A stretch of 64,000 nucleotides of DNA from the NCBI RefSeq assembly GCF_030053895.1, contig NZ_CP125781.1, positions 1,674,001 to 1,738,000 on the forward strand, in the 5' to 3' direction. The stretch is from Trabulsiella odontotermitis. Lineage in GTDB: Bacteria > Pseudomonadota > Gammaproteobacteria > Enterobacterales > Enterobacteriaceae. A program made the translations under genes and the position numbers. The notes beneath the pieces were generated by a model. The model saw only the letters and a program-made list of their open reading frames with translations, made no database searches and was not told the DNA's origin. This document shows, piece by piece, positions 52,763 to 61,397 of the stretch (position 1 is the stretch's first letter; every line of letters starts with the position of its first letter).

Positions 52763-53893
52763 ATGTTCCAGTTATCTGTTCAGGATATTCATCCCGGCAA
52801 GCAGGCGGGAAGTAAAGAAGAGGCTATTCGCCAGGTAGCGTCCGCACTGGTCGCAGCGGGCAACGTCGCTGACGGTTATGTCAACGGCATGCTGGCGCGT
52901 GAACAGCAGACCTCCACGTTTCTTGGCAACGGGATTGCGATCCCACACGGCACCACCGATACGCGCGACCAGGTACTGAAAACCGGTGTGCAGGTTTACC
53001 AGTTTCCGCAGGGCGTGACCTGGGGTGATGATCAGGTGGCGTACATTGCCATCGGCATTGCCGCCAGTTCCGACGAACACCTCGGTCTGTTACGTCAGTT
53101 GACCCATATTCTCAGCGACGACAACGTGGCTGAACAGCTGAAAACCGCTACCACTGCCGAAGAGCTGCGTGCGCTGCTGATGGGTGAAAAACAGGACGAA
53201 GGGCTGAAGCTTGATAACGACACGCTGACCCTGGACGTCATTGCCAGCGATCTGGTGACGCTACAGGCGCTGAACGCCGGTCGTCTGAAAGAAGCTGGTG
53301 CGGTAGATACCGCCTTTGTCTCCCGTGCGGTGAGCGATCGACCGCTGAACCTCGGGCAGGGGATCTGGCTGAACGACAGTGCTGAAGGCAACCTGAAAAG
53401 TGCGGTAGCGGTAAGCCGCGCGGCAACCGAATTCAGTGTCGAAGGGCAACCGGCGGCGCTGCTGGTGACGGTGGCGATGGCTGATGAACAACCGGTCGCG
53501 GTGCTGAACCGTCTGAGCAACCTGCTGGTGGATAACAAGGCTGAACGCCTGCTGAACGCGGACGCCGCCACCTTGCTGGCATTGCTGACCAGCGATGAGG
53601 CGATAGCTGACGATGTACTGAGTGCGGAATTTGTGGTGCGCAATGAGCATGGCTTGCATGCGCGCCCAGGGACGATGCTGGTGAATACCATTAAACAATT
53701 TAATAGCGAAATTACTGTCGCCAATCTGGATGGCAGTGGCAAACCGGCTAATGGCCGCAGTCTGATGAAAGTGGTTGCCCTTGGTGTGAAAAAAGGCCAC
53801 CGCCTGCGTTTCACCGCCCAGGGTGACGATGCGAAACAGGCGCTGGAGGCGATTGGCGAGGCCATCGCGTCTGGTCTTGGGGAGGGCGCGTAA
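52763..53893 (+). CDS. fruB: PTS fructose-specific EIIA/HPr fusion FruB (DTP)
   Basis: A 376-residue diphosphoryl transfer protein: N-terminal EIIA-Fru domain with His62 (AIPHGTTDT), a central receiver-like domain, and a C-terminal HPr-like (FPr) domain with His near 299 (NEHGLHARPG). ATG 52763 after GGAGAGGAG matches the E. coli start and length; an in-frame start at 52631 would read through the Cra operators. First gene of fruBKA. Confidence 0.96.
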   Translation: MFQLSVQDIHPGKQAGSKEEAIRQVASALVAAGNVADGYVNGMLAREQQTSTFLGNGIAIPHGTTDTRDQVLKTGVQVYQFPQGVTWGDDQVAYIAIGIAASSDEHLGLLRQLTHILSDDNVAEQLKTATTAEELRALLMGEKQDEGLKLDNDTLTLDVIASDLVTLQALNAGRLKEAGAVDTAFVSRAVSDRPLNLGQGIWLNDSAEGNLKSAVAVSRAATEFSVEGQPAALLVTVAMADEQPVAVLNRLSNLLVDNKAERLLNADAATLLALLTSDEAIADDVLSAEFVVRNEHGLHARPGTMLVNTIKQFNSEITVANLDGSGKPANGRSLMKVVALGVKKGHRLRFTAQGDDAKQALEAIGEAIASGLGEGA

Positions 53894-54831
53894 TGAGCAG
53901 GCGTGTTGCTACCATTACCCTGAACCCGGCCTATGACCTGGTGGGTTTTACCCCGGATATTGAACGTGGCGAAGTGAACCTGGTGCGGACCACCGGCCTG
54001 CATGCCGCAGGAAAAGGCATTAACGTCGCAAAAGTGCTGAAAGATTTGGGCATCGACGTGACCGTTGGCGGCTTCCTCGGCAAAGACAACCAGGACGGGT
54101 TTCAGCAGTTGTTCAGCGAGCTGGGCATCGCCAACCGTTTTCAGGTGGTGCAGGGCCGTACGCGTATTAACGTCAAGCTGACGGAAAAAGACGGTGAAGT
54201 GACCGACTTTAACTTCTCTGGTTTTGACGTCACCCCGGCGGACTGGGAACGTTTTGTTAATGATTCCCTGAGCTGGCTGGGTCAGTTCGACATGGTGTGC
54301 GTCAGCGGCAGTCTGCCAGCCGGCGTCAGCCCGGAAGCGTTCACCGACTGGATGACGCGTCTGCGCAGCCAGTGCCCGTGCATTATCTTCGACAGCAGCC
54401 GTGAAGCGCTGGTCGCTGGTCTGAAAGCCGCGCCATGGCTGGTCAAACCGAACCGCCGTGAGCTGGAAATCTGGGCGGGTCGTAAGCTGCCGGAAATGAA
54501 AGATGTTATCGAGGCGGCCCATGCGCTGCGCGAGCAGGGTATCGCTCACGTGGTGATTTCATTGGGCGCAGAAGGGGCGTTGTGGGTAAACGCCTCTGGC
54601 GAATGGATCGCGAAACCGCCGTCTGTTGAGGTGGTGAGTACCGTTGGTGCAGGGGATTCCATGGTCGGCGGTCTGATTTATGGGCTGCTGATGCGTGAAT
54701 CCAGTGAACATACCCTGCGTCTGGCTACCGCCGTCGCAGCACTGGCGGTGAGTCAGAGTAATGTTGGCATTACCGATCGTACCCAGTTAGCCGCGATGAT
54801 GGCGCGAGTTGACTTACAACCCTTTAATTAA
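53893..54831 (+). CDS. fruK: 1-phosphofructokinase FruK
   Basis: A 312-residue PfkB-family kinase that makes fructose 1,6-bisphosphate from fructose 1-phosphate. The N-terminal substrate region reads TLNPAYDLVG...GKGINVAKVL and the ATP/catalytic motif is STVGAGDSMVGG (Asp near 256). Its first codon overlaps the fruB stop. Confidence 0.97.
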   Translation: MSRRVATITLNPAYDLVGFTPDIERGEVNLVRTTGLHAAGKGINVAKVLKDLGIDVTVGGFLGKDNQDGFQQLFSELGIANRFQVVQGRTRINVKLTEKDGEVTDFNFSGFDVTPADWERFVNDSLSWLGQFDMVCVSGSLPAGVSPEAFTDWMTRLRSQCPCIIFDSSREALVAGLKAAPWLVKPNRRELEIWAGRKLPEMKDVIEAAHALREQGIAHVVISLGAEGALWVNASGEWIAKPPSVEVVSTVGAGDSMVGGLIYGLLMRESSEHTLRLATAVAALAVSQSNVGITDRTQLAAMMARVDLQPFN

Positions 54832-54847
54832 CAGCAGGAGAGGCATA

Positions 54848-56530
54848 ATGAAAACGCTGCTGATTATTGATGCCGGACTTGGACAGGCCCGCGCTTACAT
54901 GGCGAAGACCCTGTTGAGTGCGGCGGCGCAAAAAGCACACCTCGAAATAACGGATAACCCCAACGACGCCGAACTGGTGATCGTGCTGGGAAGCGCGCTG
55001 CCGCAAGACAGCGCGCTCAACGGAAAACAGGTCTGGCTGGGCGATATTAATCGCGCAGTGGGCCACCCTGAACTGTTCCTCAGCGAAGCAAAAGCGCACG
55101 CTAAACCCTACAGCGCGCCAGCCGTCGCACCGGCTGCCGCTGCTTCGACCGGCATGAAGCGCATTGTCGCAGTCACCGCCTGCCCGACCGGCGTGGCGCA
55201 TACCTTCATGGCGGCAGAAGCCATTGAAACGGAAGCAAAAAAACGCGGCTGGTGGGTGAAAGTGGAAACCCGCGGCTCCGTGGGCGCCGGTAACGCCATT
55301 ACGCCGGAAGAGGTCGAGCTGGCCGATCTGGTGCTGGTGGCGGCAGATATCGAAGTGGATCTGGCGAAATTTGCCGGTAAGCCGATGTATCGCACCTCTA
55401 CCGGACTGGCGCTGAAGAAAACCGCACAGGAGTTTGATAAAGCGGTGGCTGAAGCGAAACCGTTCCAGCCTTCACAAACCACCGCGAAAGAAGCGAAAAA
55501 AGAGGGCGGCGGCGCATACCGTCACCTGCTGACCGGGGTTTCTTACATGCTGCCGATGGTAGTAGCGGGCGGTCTGTGTATCGCGCTCTCCTTCGCTTTC
55601 GGGATCACGGCGTTTAAAGAAGAGGGAACGCTGGCGGCGGCGCTGATGCAAATCGGCGGCGGCTCGGCCTTTGCGCTGATGGTGCCGGTGCTGGCTGGTT
55701 ACATTGCGTTCTCCATCGCTGATCGTCCTGGCCTGACGCCGGGTCTGATTGGCGGCATGCTCGCCGTGAGCACCGGATCTGGCTTCATCGGCGGGATTAT
55801 CGCCGGTTTCCTCGCAGGTTACGTGGCGAAGCTGATCAGTACGAAAGTGAAACTGCCACCAAGCATGGAAGCGCTGAAACCGATTCTGATCATTCCGTTA
55901 TTTTCCAGCCTGATTGTCGGTCTGGCGATGATCTACCTGATCGGTAAACCGGTTGCCGGTATCCTGGCGGGCCTGACACACTGGCTGCAGACCATGGGTA
56001 CGGCGAATGCGGTTCTGCTGGGCGCGATCCTTGGCGGCATGATGTGTACCGACATGGGCGGCCCGGTGAACAAAGCGGCGTACGCGTTCGGGGTGGGGCT
56101 GTTGAGTACCCAGACCTACGCGCCGATGGCCGCAATTATGGCTGCCGGTATGGTGCCGCCGCTGGCATTAGGTCTGGCAACAATTGTCGCTCGTCGTAAA
56201 TTCGACAAAGCGCAGCAGGAAGGTGGTAAAGCGGCGCTGGTGCTCGGGTTGTGCTTCATCACCGAAGGGGCCATTCCGTTCGCAGCCCGTGACCCGATGC
56301 GTGTTCTGCCCTGCTGTATTGTGGGCGGCGCGGTGACAGGGGCGATTTCCATGGCGATTGGCGCGAAACTGATGGCGCCGCACGGCGGGCTGTTCGTGCT
56401 GCTGATCCCGGGGGCGATCACCCCAGTGTTGGGTTACCTGCTGGCGATTATCGCTGGTACGCTGGTGGCAGGACTTTCTTACGCGGTGCTGAAACGCCCG
56501 GAAGCGGAAGTCGTCGCGAAAGCGGCGTAA
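54848..56530 (+). CDS. fruA: PTS fructose EIIB'BC transporter FruA
   Basis: A 560-residue membrane permease that imports fructose as fructose 1-phosphate. EIIB' (1-90) is followed by EIIB with Cys112 (TACPTGVAHTFMAAEAIE), which carries the phosphate, then EIIC with about nine helices, including GGMMCTDMGGPVNKAAYAFG. ATG 54848 after CAGGAGAGGC; MKTLLIIDAGLGQARAY matches the E. coli start. Confidence 0.96.
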   Translation: MKTLLIIDAGLGQARAYMAKTLLSAAAQKAHLEITDNPNDAELVIVLGSALPQDSALNGKQVWLGDINRAVGHPELFLSEAKAHAKPYSAPAVAPAAAASTGMKRIVAVTACPTGVAHTFMAAEAIETEAKKRGWWVKVETRGSVGAGNAITPEEVELADLVLVAADIEVDLAKFAGKPMYRTSTGLALKKTAQEFDKAVAEAKPFQPSQTTAKEAKKEGGGAYRHLLTGVSYMLPMVVAGGLCIALSFAFGITAFKEEGTLAAALMQIGGGSAFALMVPVLAGYIAFSIADRPGLTPGLIGGMLAVSTGSGFIGGIIAGFLAGYVAKLISTKVKLPPSMEALKPILIIPLFSSLIVGLAMIYLIGKPVAGILAGLTHWLQTMGTANAVLLGAILGGMMCTDMGGPVNKAAYAFGVGLLSTQTYAPMAAIMAAGMVPPLALGLATIVARRKFDKAQQEGGKAALVLGLCFITEGAIPFAARDPMRVLPCCIVGGAVTGAISMAIGAKLMAPHGGLFVLLIPGAITPVLGYLLAIIAGTLVAGLSYAVLKRPEAEVVAKAA

Positions 56531-56577
56531 TAAAAAGCCCGGTAGCGCAATGCGTGCCGGGCCGGGAAATACGTTAC

Positions 56578-56605
56578 AGGCCGGGGTCACTCCCGGCCTT
56601 TTTTA
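56578..56605 (+). terminator. Terminator after fruA
   Basis: AGGCCGGG-GTCACT-CCCGGCCT followed by a T tract, 48 bp after the fruA stop. Its T tract runs into the end of the convergent nfo gene. Confidence 0.85.
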
Positions 56606-57460
56606 TGCCGTGGCTTCGGCTTTCTGCTGCGCTTTCAGCCAGGCAATCTCTTCGGCCCAGATATCAGGGTTGATGGTTTCCAGAATCAGTGGGATCCCAT
56701 CAAAGCGGGCATCCTGCATGATCCAGCGGAAAGCATCGTGTCCGATGTTGCCCTCGCCGAGACTGTGGTGACGGTCAACGCGACTGCCAAACGCGCTTTT
56801 CGCATCGTTGAGATGCATACCGCGCAGATACTGAAACCCGACAATGCGTTCAAATTCCGCGAACGTCTCTTCGCAGGCGGCGGTGGTGCGCAGATCATAC
56901 CCGGCGGCAAACGCGTGACAGGTATCGATGCACACACCGACGCGGGATTTATCCTCCACGCCGTCGATAATGGCCGCCAGATGCTCGAATCTGAACCCCA
57001 GATTACTGCCCTGACCGGCGGTATTTTCAATCACCGCGGTTACGCCTTCGGTCTTTGCCAGCGCGATGTTAATGGATTCGGCGATGCGCGCCAGGCACTC
57101 TTCTTCGGAAATTTGCACCAGATGGCTGCCCGGGTGGAAGTTCAGCAGCGTTAAACCCAGTTGCTGGCAGCGGGACATCTCATCAATAAACGCATCGCGG
57201 GATTTCTCCAGCGCGTCGGCAACCGGGTGACCGAGGTTAATCAGGTAGCTGTCGTGCGGAAGGATCTGACCCGGCCCATAGTGGTATTTTTCACAGGCGG
57301 TTTTGAATTCGCTGATGATATCGTCGGTGAGCGGGGCGGCGCGCCACTGGCGCTGATTTTTGGTGAACAGGGCAAAAGCGGTCGCGTCAATTTCAGCAGC
57401 GCGGATTGCCGCGTTTGCCAGACCGCCAGCAGCGCTGACGTGCGCTCCAATGTATTTCAT
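56603..57460 (-). CDS. nfo: Endonuclease IV
   Basis: A 285-residue TIM-barrel AP endonuclease with a trinuclear zinc site; it cuts 5' to abasic sites and repairs oxidised ends. The three family signatures are present: IENTAGQGSNLG, GVCIDTCHAFAAGYD and HLNDAKSAFGSRVDRHHSLGEGNIG. Collinear with E. coli Nfo. It directly follows fruA (convergent); the E. coli genes in between are absent. Confidence 0.97.
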   Translation of the reverse strand: MKYIGAHVSAAGGLANAAIRAAEIDATAFALFTKNQRQWRAAPLTDDIISEFKTACEKYHYGPGQILPHDSYLINLGHPVADALEKSRDAFIDEMSRCQQLGLTLLNFHPGSHLVQISEEECLARIAESINIALAKTEGVTAVIENTAGQGSNLGFRFEHLAAIIDGVEDKSRVGVCIDTCHAFAAGYDLRTTAACEETFAEFERIVGFQYLRGMHLNDAKSAFGSRVDRHHSLGEGNIGHDAFRWIMQDARFDGIPLILETINPDIWAEEIAWLKAQQKAEATA

Positions 57461-57532
57461 AAAAGACTCCTGTTAAGCCCGCCACGGGAAAAGGGCAAGT
57501 ATAGCGGGTTAACAGGAACAGAATGTAATGGT

Positions 57533-58582
57533 TTATGCCATCACGCTATGCACCAGCAGGTTGATCATGCCACCGCCGACAATCAGCCAGACGAACAGCA
57601 GCAGCGCCATCAAGAGCGGTTTCGCACCCGCTTTTTTCAGCGCGCTGACGTGGGTGGTTAACCCGAGCGCCGCCATTGCCATCGCCAGCAGCACGGTATC
57701 CAGCGTCACCAGCAACTCAACTACCGCTTTCGGCAACAAATGGAACGAGTTGAAAATCGCCACCACGATGAACAGAATGGCAAACCACGGAATGGTGATT
57801 TTACTGTTCTGGCCTTTACCCGCCGGCGCCAGTTGCTTAACGCGTGCGGCCAGTAACAGCAGGAACGGCGCCAGCATCATCACGCGCAGCATTTTTGCGA
57901 TCACCGCCGCGTTTTCTGCGTCCGGGCTGATGGCATGACCTGCCGCCACCACCTGCGCCACTTCATGCATTGTTGAACCGATATAAATCCCGTAGGTTTC
58001 CGGGCTGAACCAGTGGGCGACCAGCGGATACATCGCCGGATAGAGGAAAATAGCGATGGTCCCGAAAATCACCACCGTCGCGACCGCCACGGTAACTTTG
58101 CTCGATTCCGCTTTCACTACCGGTTCGGTCGCCAGTACCGCCGCCGCGCCGCAGATACTGCTGCCTGCGCCAATCAGCCAACTGGTGTGTTTATCCAGAC
58201 CAAACACTTTCTGGCCAAGAAAACAGGCCAGCAGAAAGGTGCTGGCAAGCGTCAGCACATCGATGGCAATCCCGCTGACACCTACATCAGCAATTTGCGA
58301 AAACGTCAGCCGAAAGCCATAAAGGATAATGCCGAGGCGTAGCAGGTGCTGTTTGGCAAACAGCACGCCGCCGTCGCAGCGTTGCCAGATTTTCGGGTAC
58401 ACCGTGTTGCCAAGCACCATGCCAAGCAGGATAGCCAGCGTCAGCGCGCTGAAACCCGCGCCAGCCACCGCCGGAATACTCCCGCCCCACAGTGCGGCGC
58501 CGGTAATCAGGGCGCTCAGCGCCAGACCGGGAATGAAATGCCATAACGTATGACGATGTGTGTGGATGGTGAGTTCTGCCAT
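57533..58582 (-). CDS. yeiH: UPF0324 inner membrane protein YeiH
   Basis: A 349-residue integral membrane protein with about ten helices, orthologous to E. coli YeiH. Family landmarks are GSSICGAAAVLATEP and STMHEVAQVVAAG. Divergent from yeiE, which is the likely regulator; related proteins are proposed sulfur-anion exporters, but the substrate is not established. Confidence 0.93.
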   Translation of the reverse strand: MAELTIHTHRHTLWHFIPGLALSALITGAALWGGSIPAVAGAGFSALTLAILLGMVLGNTVYPKIWQRCDGGVLFAKQHLLRLGIILYGFRLTFSQIADVGVSGIAIDVLTLASTFLLACFLGQKVFGLDKHTSWLIGAGSSICGAAAVLATEPVVKAESSKVTVAVATVVIFGTIAIFLYPAMYPLVAHWFSPETYGIYIGSTMHEVAQVVAAGHAISPDAENAAVIAKMLRVMMLAPFLLLLAARVKQLAPAGKGQNSKITIPWFAILFIVVAIFNSFHLLPKAVVELLVTLDTVLLAMAMAALGLTTHVSALKKAGAKPLLMALLLFVWLIVGGGMINLLVHSVMA

Positions 58583-58684
58583 ATTCTTCTCCTTTCTCTG
58601 GCTAAAAGGTTACTCACCGCTGGCTTAAAAATAAAATTGATTATATATTTATAACCTATCTGAATATCAGGTAACGAGGATTTT

Positions 58685-59551
58685 ATGCACATCACGCTAC
58701 GCCAGCTTGACGTCTTCGCCGAGGTGTTAAAAAGCGGCTCTACCACTCAGGCATCGCAGATGCTGGCGCTGTCGCAATCGGCGGTGAGTGCGGCGCTGAC
58801 CGATCTGGAAGGCCAGCTCGGCGTGCAACTGTTCGATCGCGTCGGCAAGCGGCTGGTGGTGAATGAGCATGGGCGGTTGCTGTATCCGCGCGCGCTGGCG
58901 TTACTGGAGCAGGCGAGCGAAATTGAACAGCTCTTTCGGGAAGATAACGGCGCGATCCGCGTGGCGGCCAGCAGCACCATTGGCAACTATATTCTGCCGG
59001 AAGTGATCGCCCGCTATCGCCGTGATTTTCCCGATCTGCCGCTCGAACTGAGCGTCGGCAACAGCCAGGATGTCGTCAACGCGGTGGCGGATTTCCGTGT
59101 GGATATCGGGCTGATTGAAGGGCCATGCCACGCCGCGGAAATTGTCGCGGAACCCTGGCTTGAAGACGAACTGGTGGTCTTTGCCGCCCCGGATTCGCCG
59201 CTACTGGAAGGGAAGGTGACACTGGCGCGGCTGGCGTCGGCGCCATGGATCCTGCGCGAAAAAGGGTCCGGCACCCGGGAGCTTGTCGATTATCTGCTGC
59301 TGTCGCAGTTGCCGGAGTTTCATCTGGGAATGGAGCTCGGTAACTCCGAGGCCATCAAACACGCGGTGCGCCACGGTCTGGGCATCAGTTGCCTCTCCCG
59401 ACGGGTGATTGCTGAGCAACTGGATAACGGGACGCTGACGGAACTTTCCGTTCCATTACCCCGGCTCACGCGTACATTATGGCGAATTCATCACCGCCAG
59501 AAACATATCTCAAATGCGCTGAACCGCTTTTTGCGTTACTGTGATAGCTAA
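58685..59551 (+). CDS. yeiE: LysR-family regulator YeiE
   Basis: A 288-residue LysR-type regulator: helix-turn-helix at about 18-40 (STTQASQMLALSQSAVSAALTDLE), effector domain from about 90. It ends ALNRFLRYCDS, slightly shorter than E. coli YeiE. Reported to sense sulfite and affect motility or iron genes in enterobacteria. ATG 58685 follows AACGAGG. Confidence 0.94.
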   Translation: MHITLRQLDVFAEVLKSGSTTQASQMLALSQSAVSAALTDLEGQLGVQLFDRVGKRLVVNEHGRLLYPRALALLEQASEIEQLFREDNGAIRVAASSTIGNYILPEVIARYRRDFPDLPLELSVGNSQDVVNAVADFRVDIGLIEGPCHAAEIVAEPWLEDELVVFAAPDSPLLEGKVTLARLASAPWILREKGSGTRELVDYLLLSQLPEFHLGMELGNSEAIKHAVRHGLGISCLSRRVIAEQLDNGTLTELSVPLPRLTRTLWRIHHRQKHISNALNRFLRYCDS

Positions 59552-59698
59552 TCGGGGTGGACGGACTGGTCAATAAGGACTTTACTAATAATCCCCGACC
59601 CATCATGAAGGTCTCTTATAACCGCGCATTTGAGCCGGAAAGATCGGATTTCCTCTGCTACAATCGCGCCTCATTTTTTGGATGGACAGCTTTTTCAC

Positions 59699-61168
59699 AT
59701 GGTTTCAGAAACTAAAACTACAGAAGCGCCCGCGCTACGCCGCGAACTGAAGGCGCGTCACCTGACCATGATCGCCATTGGTGGTTCAATCGGTACAGGG
59801 TTGTTTGTTGCTTCAGGGGCAACGATTTCTCAGGCGGGCCCGGGCGGCGCGCTGTTCTCTTACATTCTGATCGGTCTGATGGTCTATTTCCTGATGACCA
59901 GCCTCGGTGAACTGGCGGCCTTTATGCCGGTTTCCGGTTCGTTTGCCACCTACGGCCAGAATTATGTGGAAGAAGGTTTCGGCTTCGCGCTGGGCTGGAA
60001 CTACTGGTACAACTGGGCTGTGACAATCGCCGTCGATCTGGTCGCCGCGCAGCTGGTGATGAGCTGGTGGTTCCCGGACACGCCCGGCTGGATCTGGAGT
60101 GCGGTGTTCCTCGGCCTGATCTTCCTGATGAACTACATCTCCGTGCGCGGTTTCGGCGAATCGGAGTACTGGTTCTCACTGATTAAAGTCGCGACCGTCA
60201 TTATCTTTATCATCGTCGGTCTGGCGATGATCCTCGGCATTTTCAAAGGTGCACAGCCAGTCGGCTGGAGCAACTGGACGACGGGGGATGCGCCGTTCGC
60301 CGGTGGCTTTGCGGCAATGATTGGCGTGGCGATGATCGTCGGCTTCTCCTTCCAGGGAACCGAGTTGATTGGCATCGCGGCGGGCGAATCTGAAGATCCG
60401 GAAAAGAACATTCCGCGCGCGGTGCGTCAGGTGTTCTGGCGTATCCTGCTGTTCTATGTATTCGCGATTCTGATTATCAGCCTGATCATTCCGTATACCG
60501 ATCCGAGCCTGCTGCGTAACGATGTCAAAGACATCAGCGTCAGCCCGTTCACCCTGGTCTTCCAGCATGCGGGTCTGCTTTCGGCGGCGGCGGTGATGAA
60601 CGCGGTGATCCTGACGGCGGTACTGTCTGCGGGTAACTCCGGCATGTACGCCTCAACCCGTATGCTTTACACCCTGGCCTGCGACGGCAAAGCGCCGCGT
60701 ATTTTCGCGAAGCTGTCCAAAGGCGGCGTGCCGCGTAACGCGCTGTATGCCACCACGGTGATTGCGGCGCTGTGCTTCCTGACCTCAATGTTTGGTAACC
60801 AGACCGTTTACCTGTGGCTGCTGAACACCTCCGGGATGACCGGTTTCATCGCCTGGCTGGGCATTGCGGTGAGCCATTACCGCTTCCGCCGCGGCTATGT
60901 GCTGCAGGGGCGTGATTTGAACGATCTGCCGTACCGTTCCGGGTTCTTCCCGCTGGGGCCGATCTTCGCGTTTGCGTTGTGCCTGATCATCACGCTGGGT
61001 CAGAACTACGAAGCGTTCCTCAAAGACACCATCGACTGGGGCGGTGTTGCGGCGACCTATATCGGTATCCCGCTGTTCCTGGTGATCTGGTTCGGCTATA
61101 AGCTGGTGAAAGGCACCCATTTCGTGCATTACAACGAAATGCAGTTCCCTGAACGATTCAAAAAGTAA
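59699..61168 (+). CDS. lysP: Lysine-specific permease LysP
   Basis: A 489-residue amino acid/polyamine transporter with 12 helices, orthologous to E. coli LysP (lysine:proton import and CadC cosensor). Conserved substrate-site region GGSIGTGLFVASGATISQAGPGG near residue 28 and FSFQGTELIGIAAGESEDPEKNIPRA near 220. ATG 59699 (MVSETKTTEAP) matches E. coli; the frame is open further upstream. Confidence 0.96.
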   Translation: MVSETKTTEAPALRRELKARHLTMIAIGGSIGTGLFVASGATISQAGPGGALFSYILIGLMVYFLMTSLGELAAFMPVSGSFATYGQNYVEEGFGFALGWNYWYNWAVTIAVDLVAAQLVMSWWFPDTPGWIWSAVFLGLIFLMNYISVRGFGESEYWFSLIKVATVIIFIIVGLAMILGIFKGAQPVGWSNWTTGDAPFAGGFAAMIGVAMIVGFSFQGTELIGIAAGESEDPEKNIPRAVRQVFWRILLFYVFAILIISLIIPYTDPSLLRNDVKDISVSPFTLVFQHAGLLSAAAVMNAVILTAVLSAGNSGMYASTRMLYTLACDGKAPRIFAKLSKGGVPRNALYATTVIAALCFLTSMFGNQTVYLWLLNTSGMTGFIAWLGIAVSHYRFRRGYVLQGRDLNDLPYRSGFFPLGPIFAFALCLIITLGQNYEAFLKDTIDWGGVAATYIGIPLFLVIWFGYKLVKGTHFVHYNEMQFPERFKK

Positions 61169-61182
61169 TTTCTGCTTTGCAA

Positions 61183-61209
61183 AACCCTCCCGTCGCGGAG
61201 GGTTTTTTT
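61183..61209 (+). terminator. Terminator after lysP
   Basis: CCCTCC-CGTCGC-GGAGGG flanked by A4 and T7, 16 bp after the lysP stop. Confidence 0.9.
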
Positions 61210-61257
61210 ATGCCCACCAGGGTATTACGGCCTGTCACAAATTTTCACAATTTAATT

Positions 61258-61276
61258 GATAATTGTTCTCATTCTC
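61258..61276. promoter_or_regulatory. Fur box upstream of cirA
   Basis: GATAATTGTTCTCATTCTC matches the 19-bp Fur consensus GATAATGATAATCATTATC at 13 positions, including GATAAT and TCATT. It is about 120 bp upstream of cirA, as expected for an iron-repressed receptor. Confidence 0.75.
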
Positions 61277-61397
61277 TTTATCATCTCCACACAATTTAAG
61301 GATGAAGCCATTCCTCCCTGTCGCATGAAGGAGCATTCCGGGCGATAAGCGGCCAGCCACATCTGCCAGACGTTTATTTACCTCATGGAGAACTGGA

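Noticed and set aside
53095..54549. 484-aa minus-strand frame antisense to fruB/fruK
   Set aside because: It spans two well-supported genes with conserved active sites; codon bias of those genes creates the open antisense frame.
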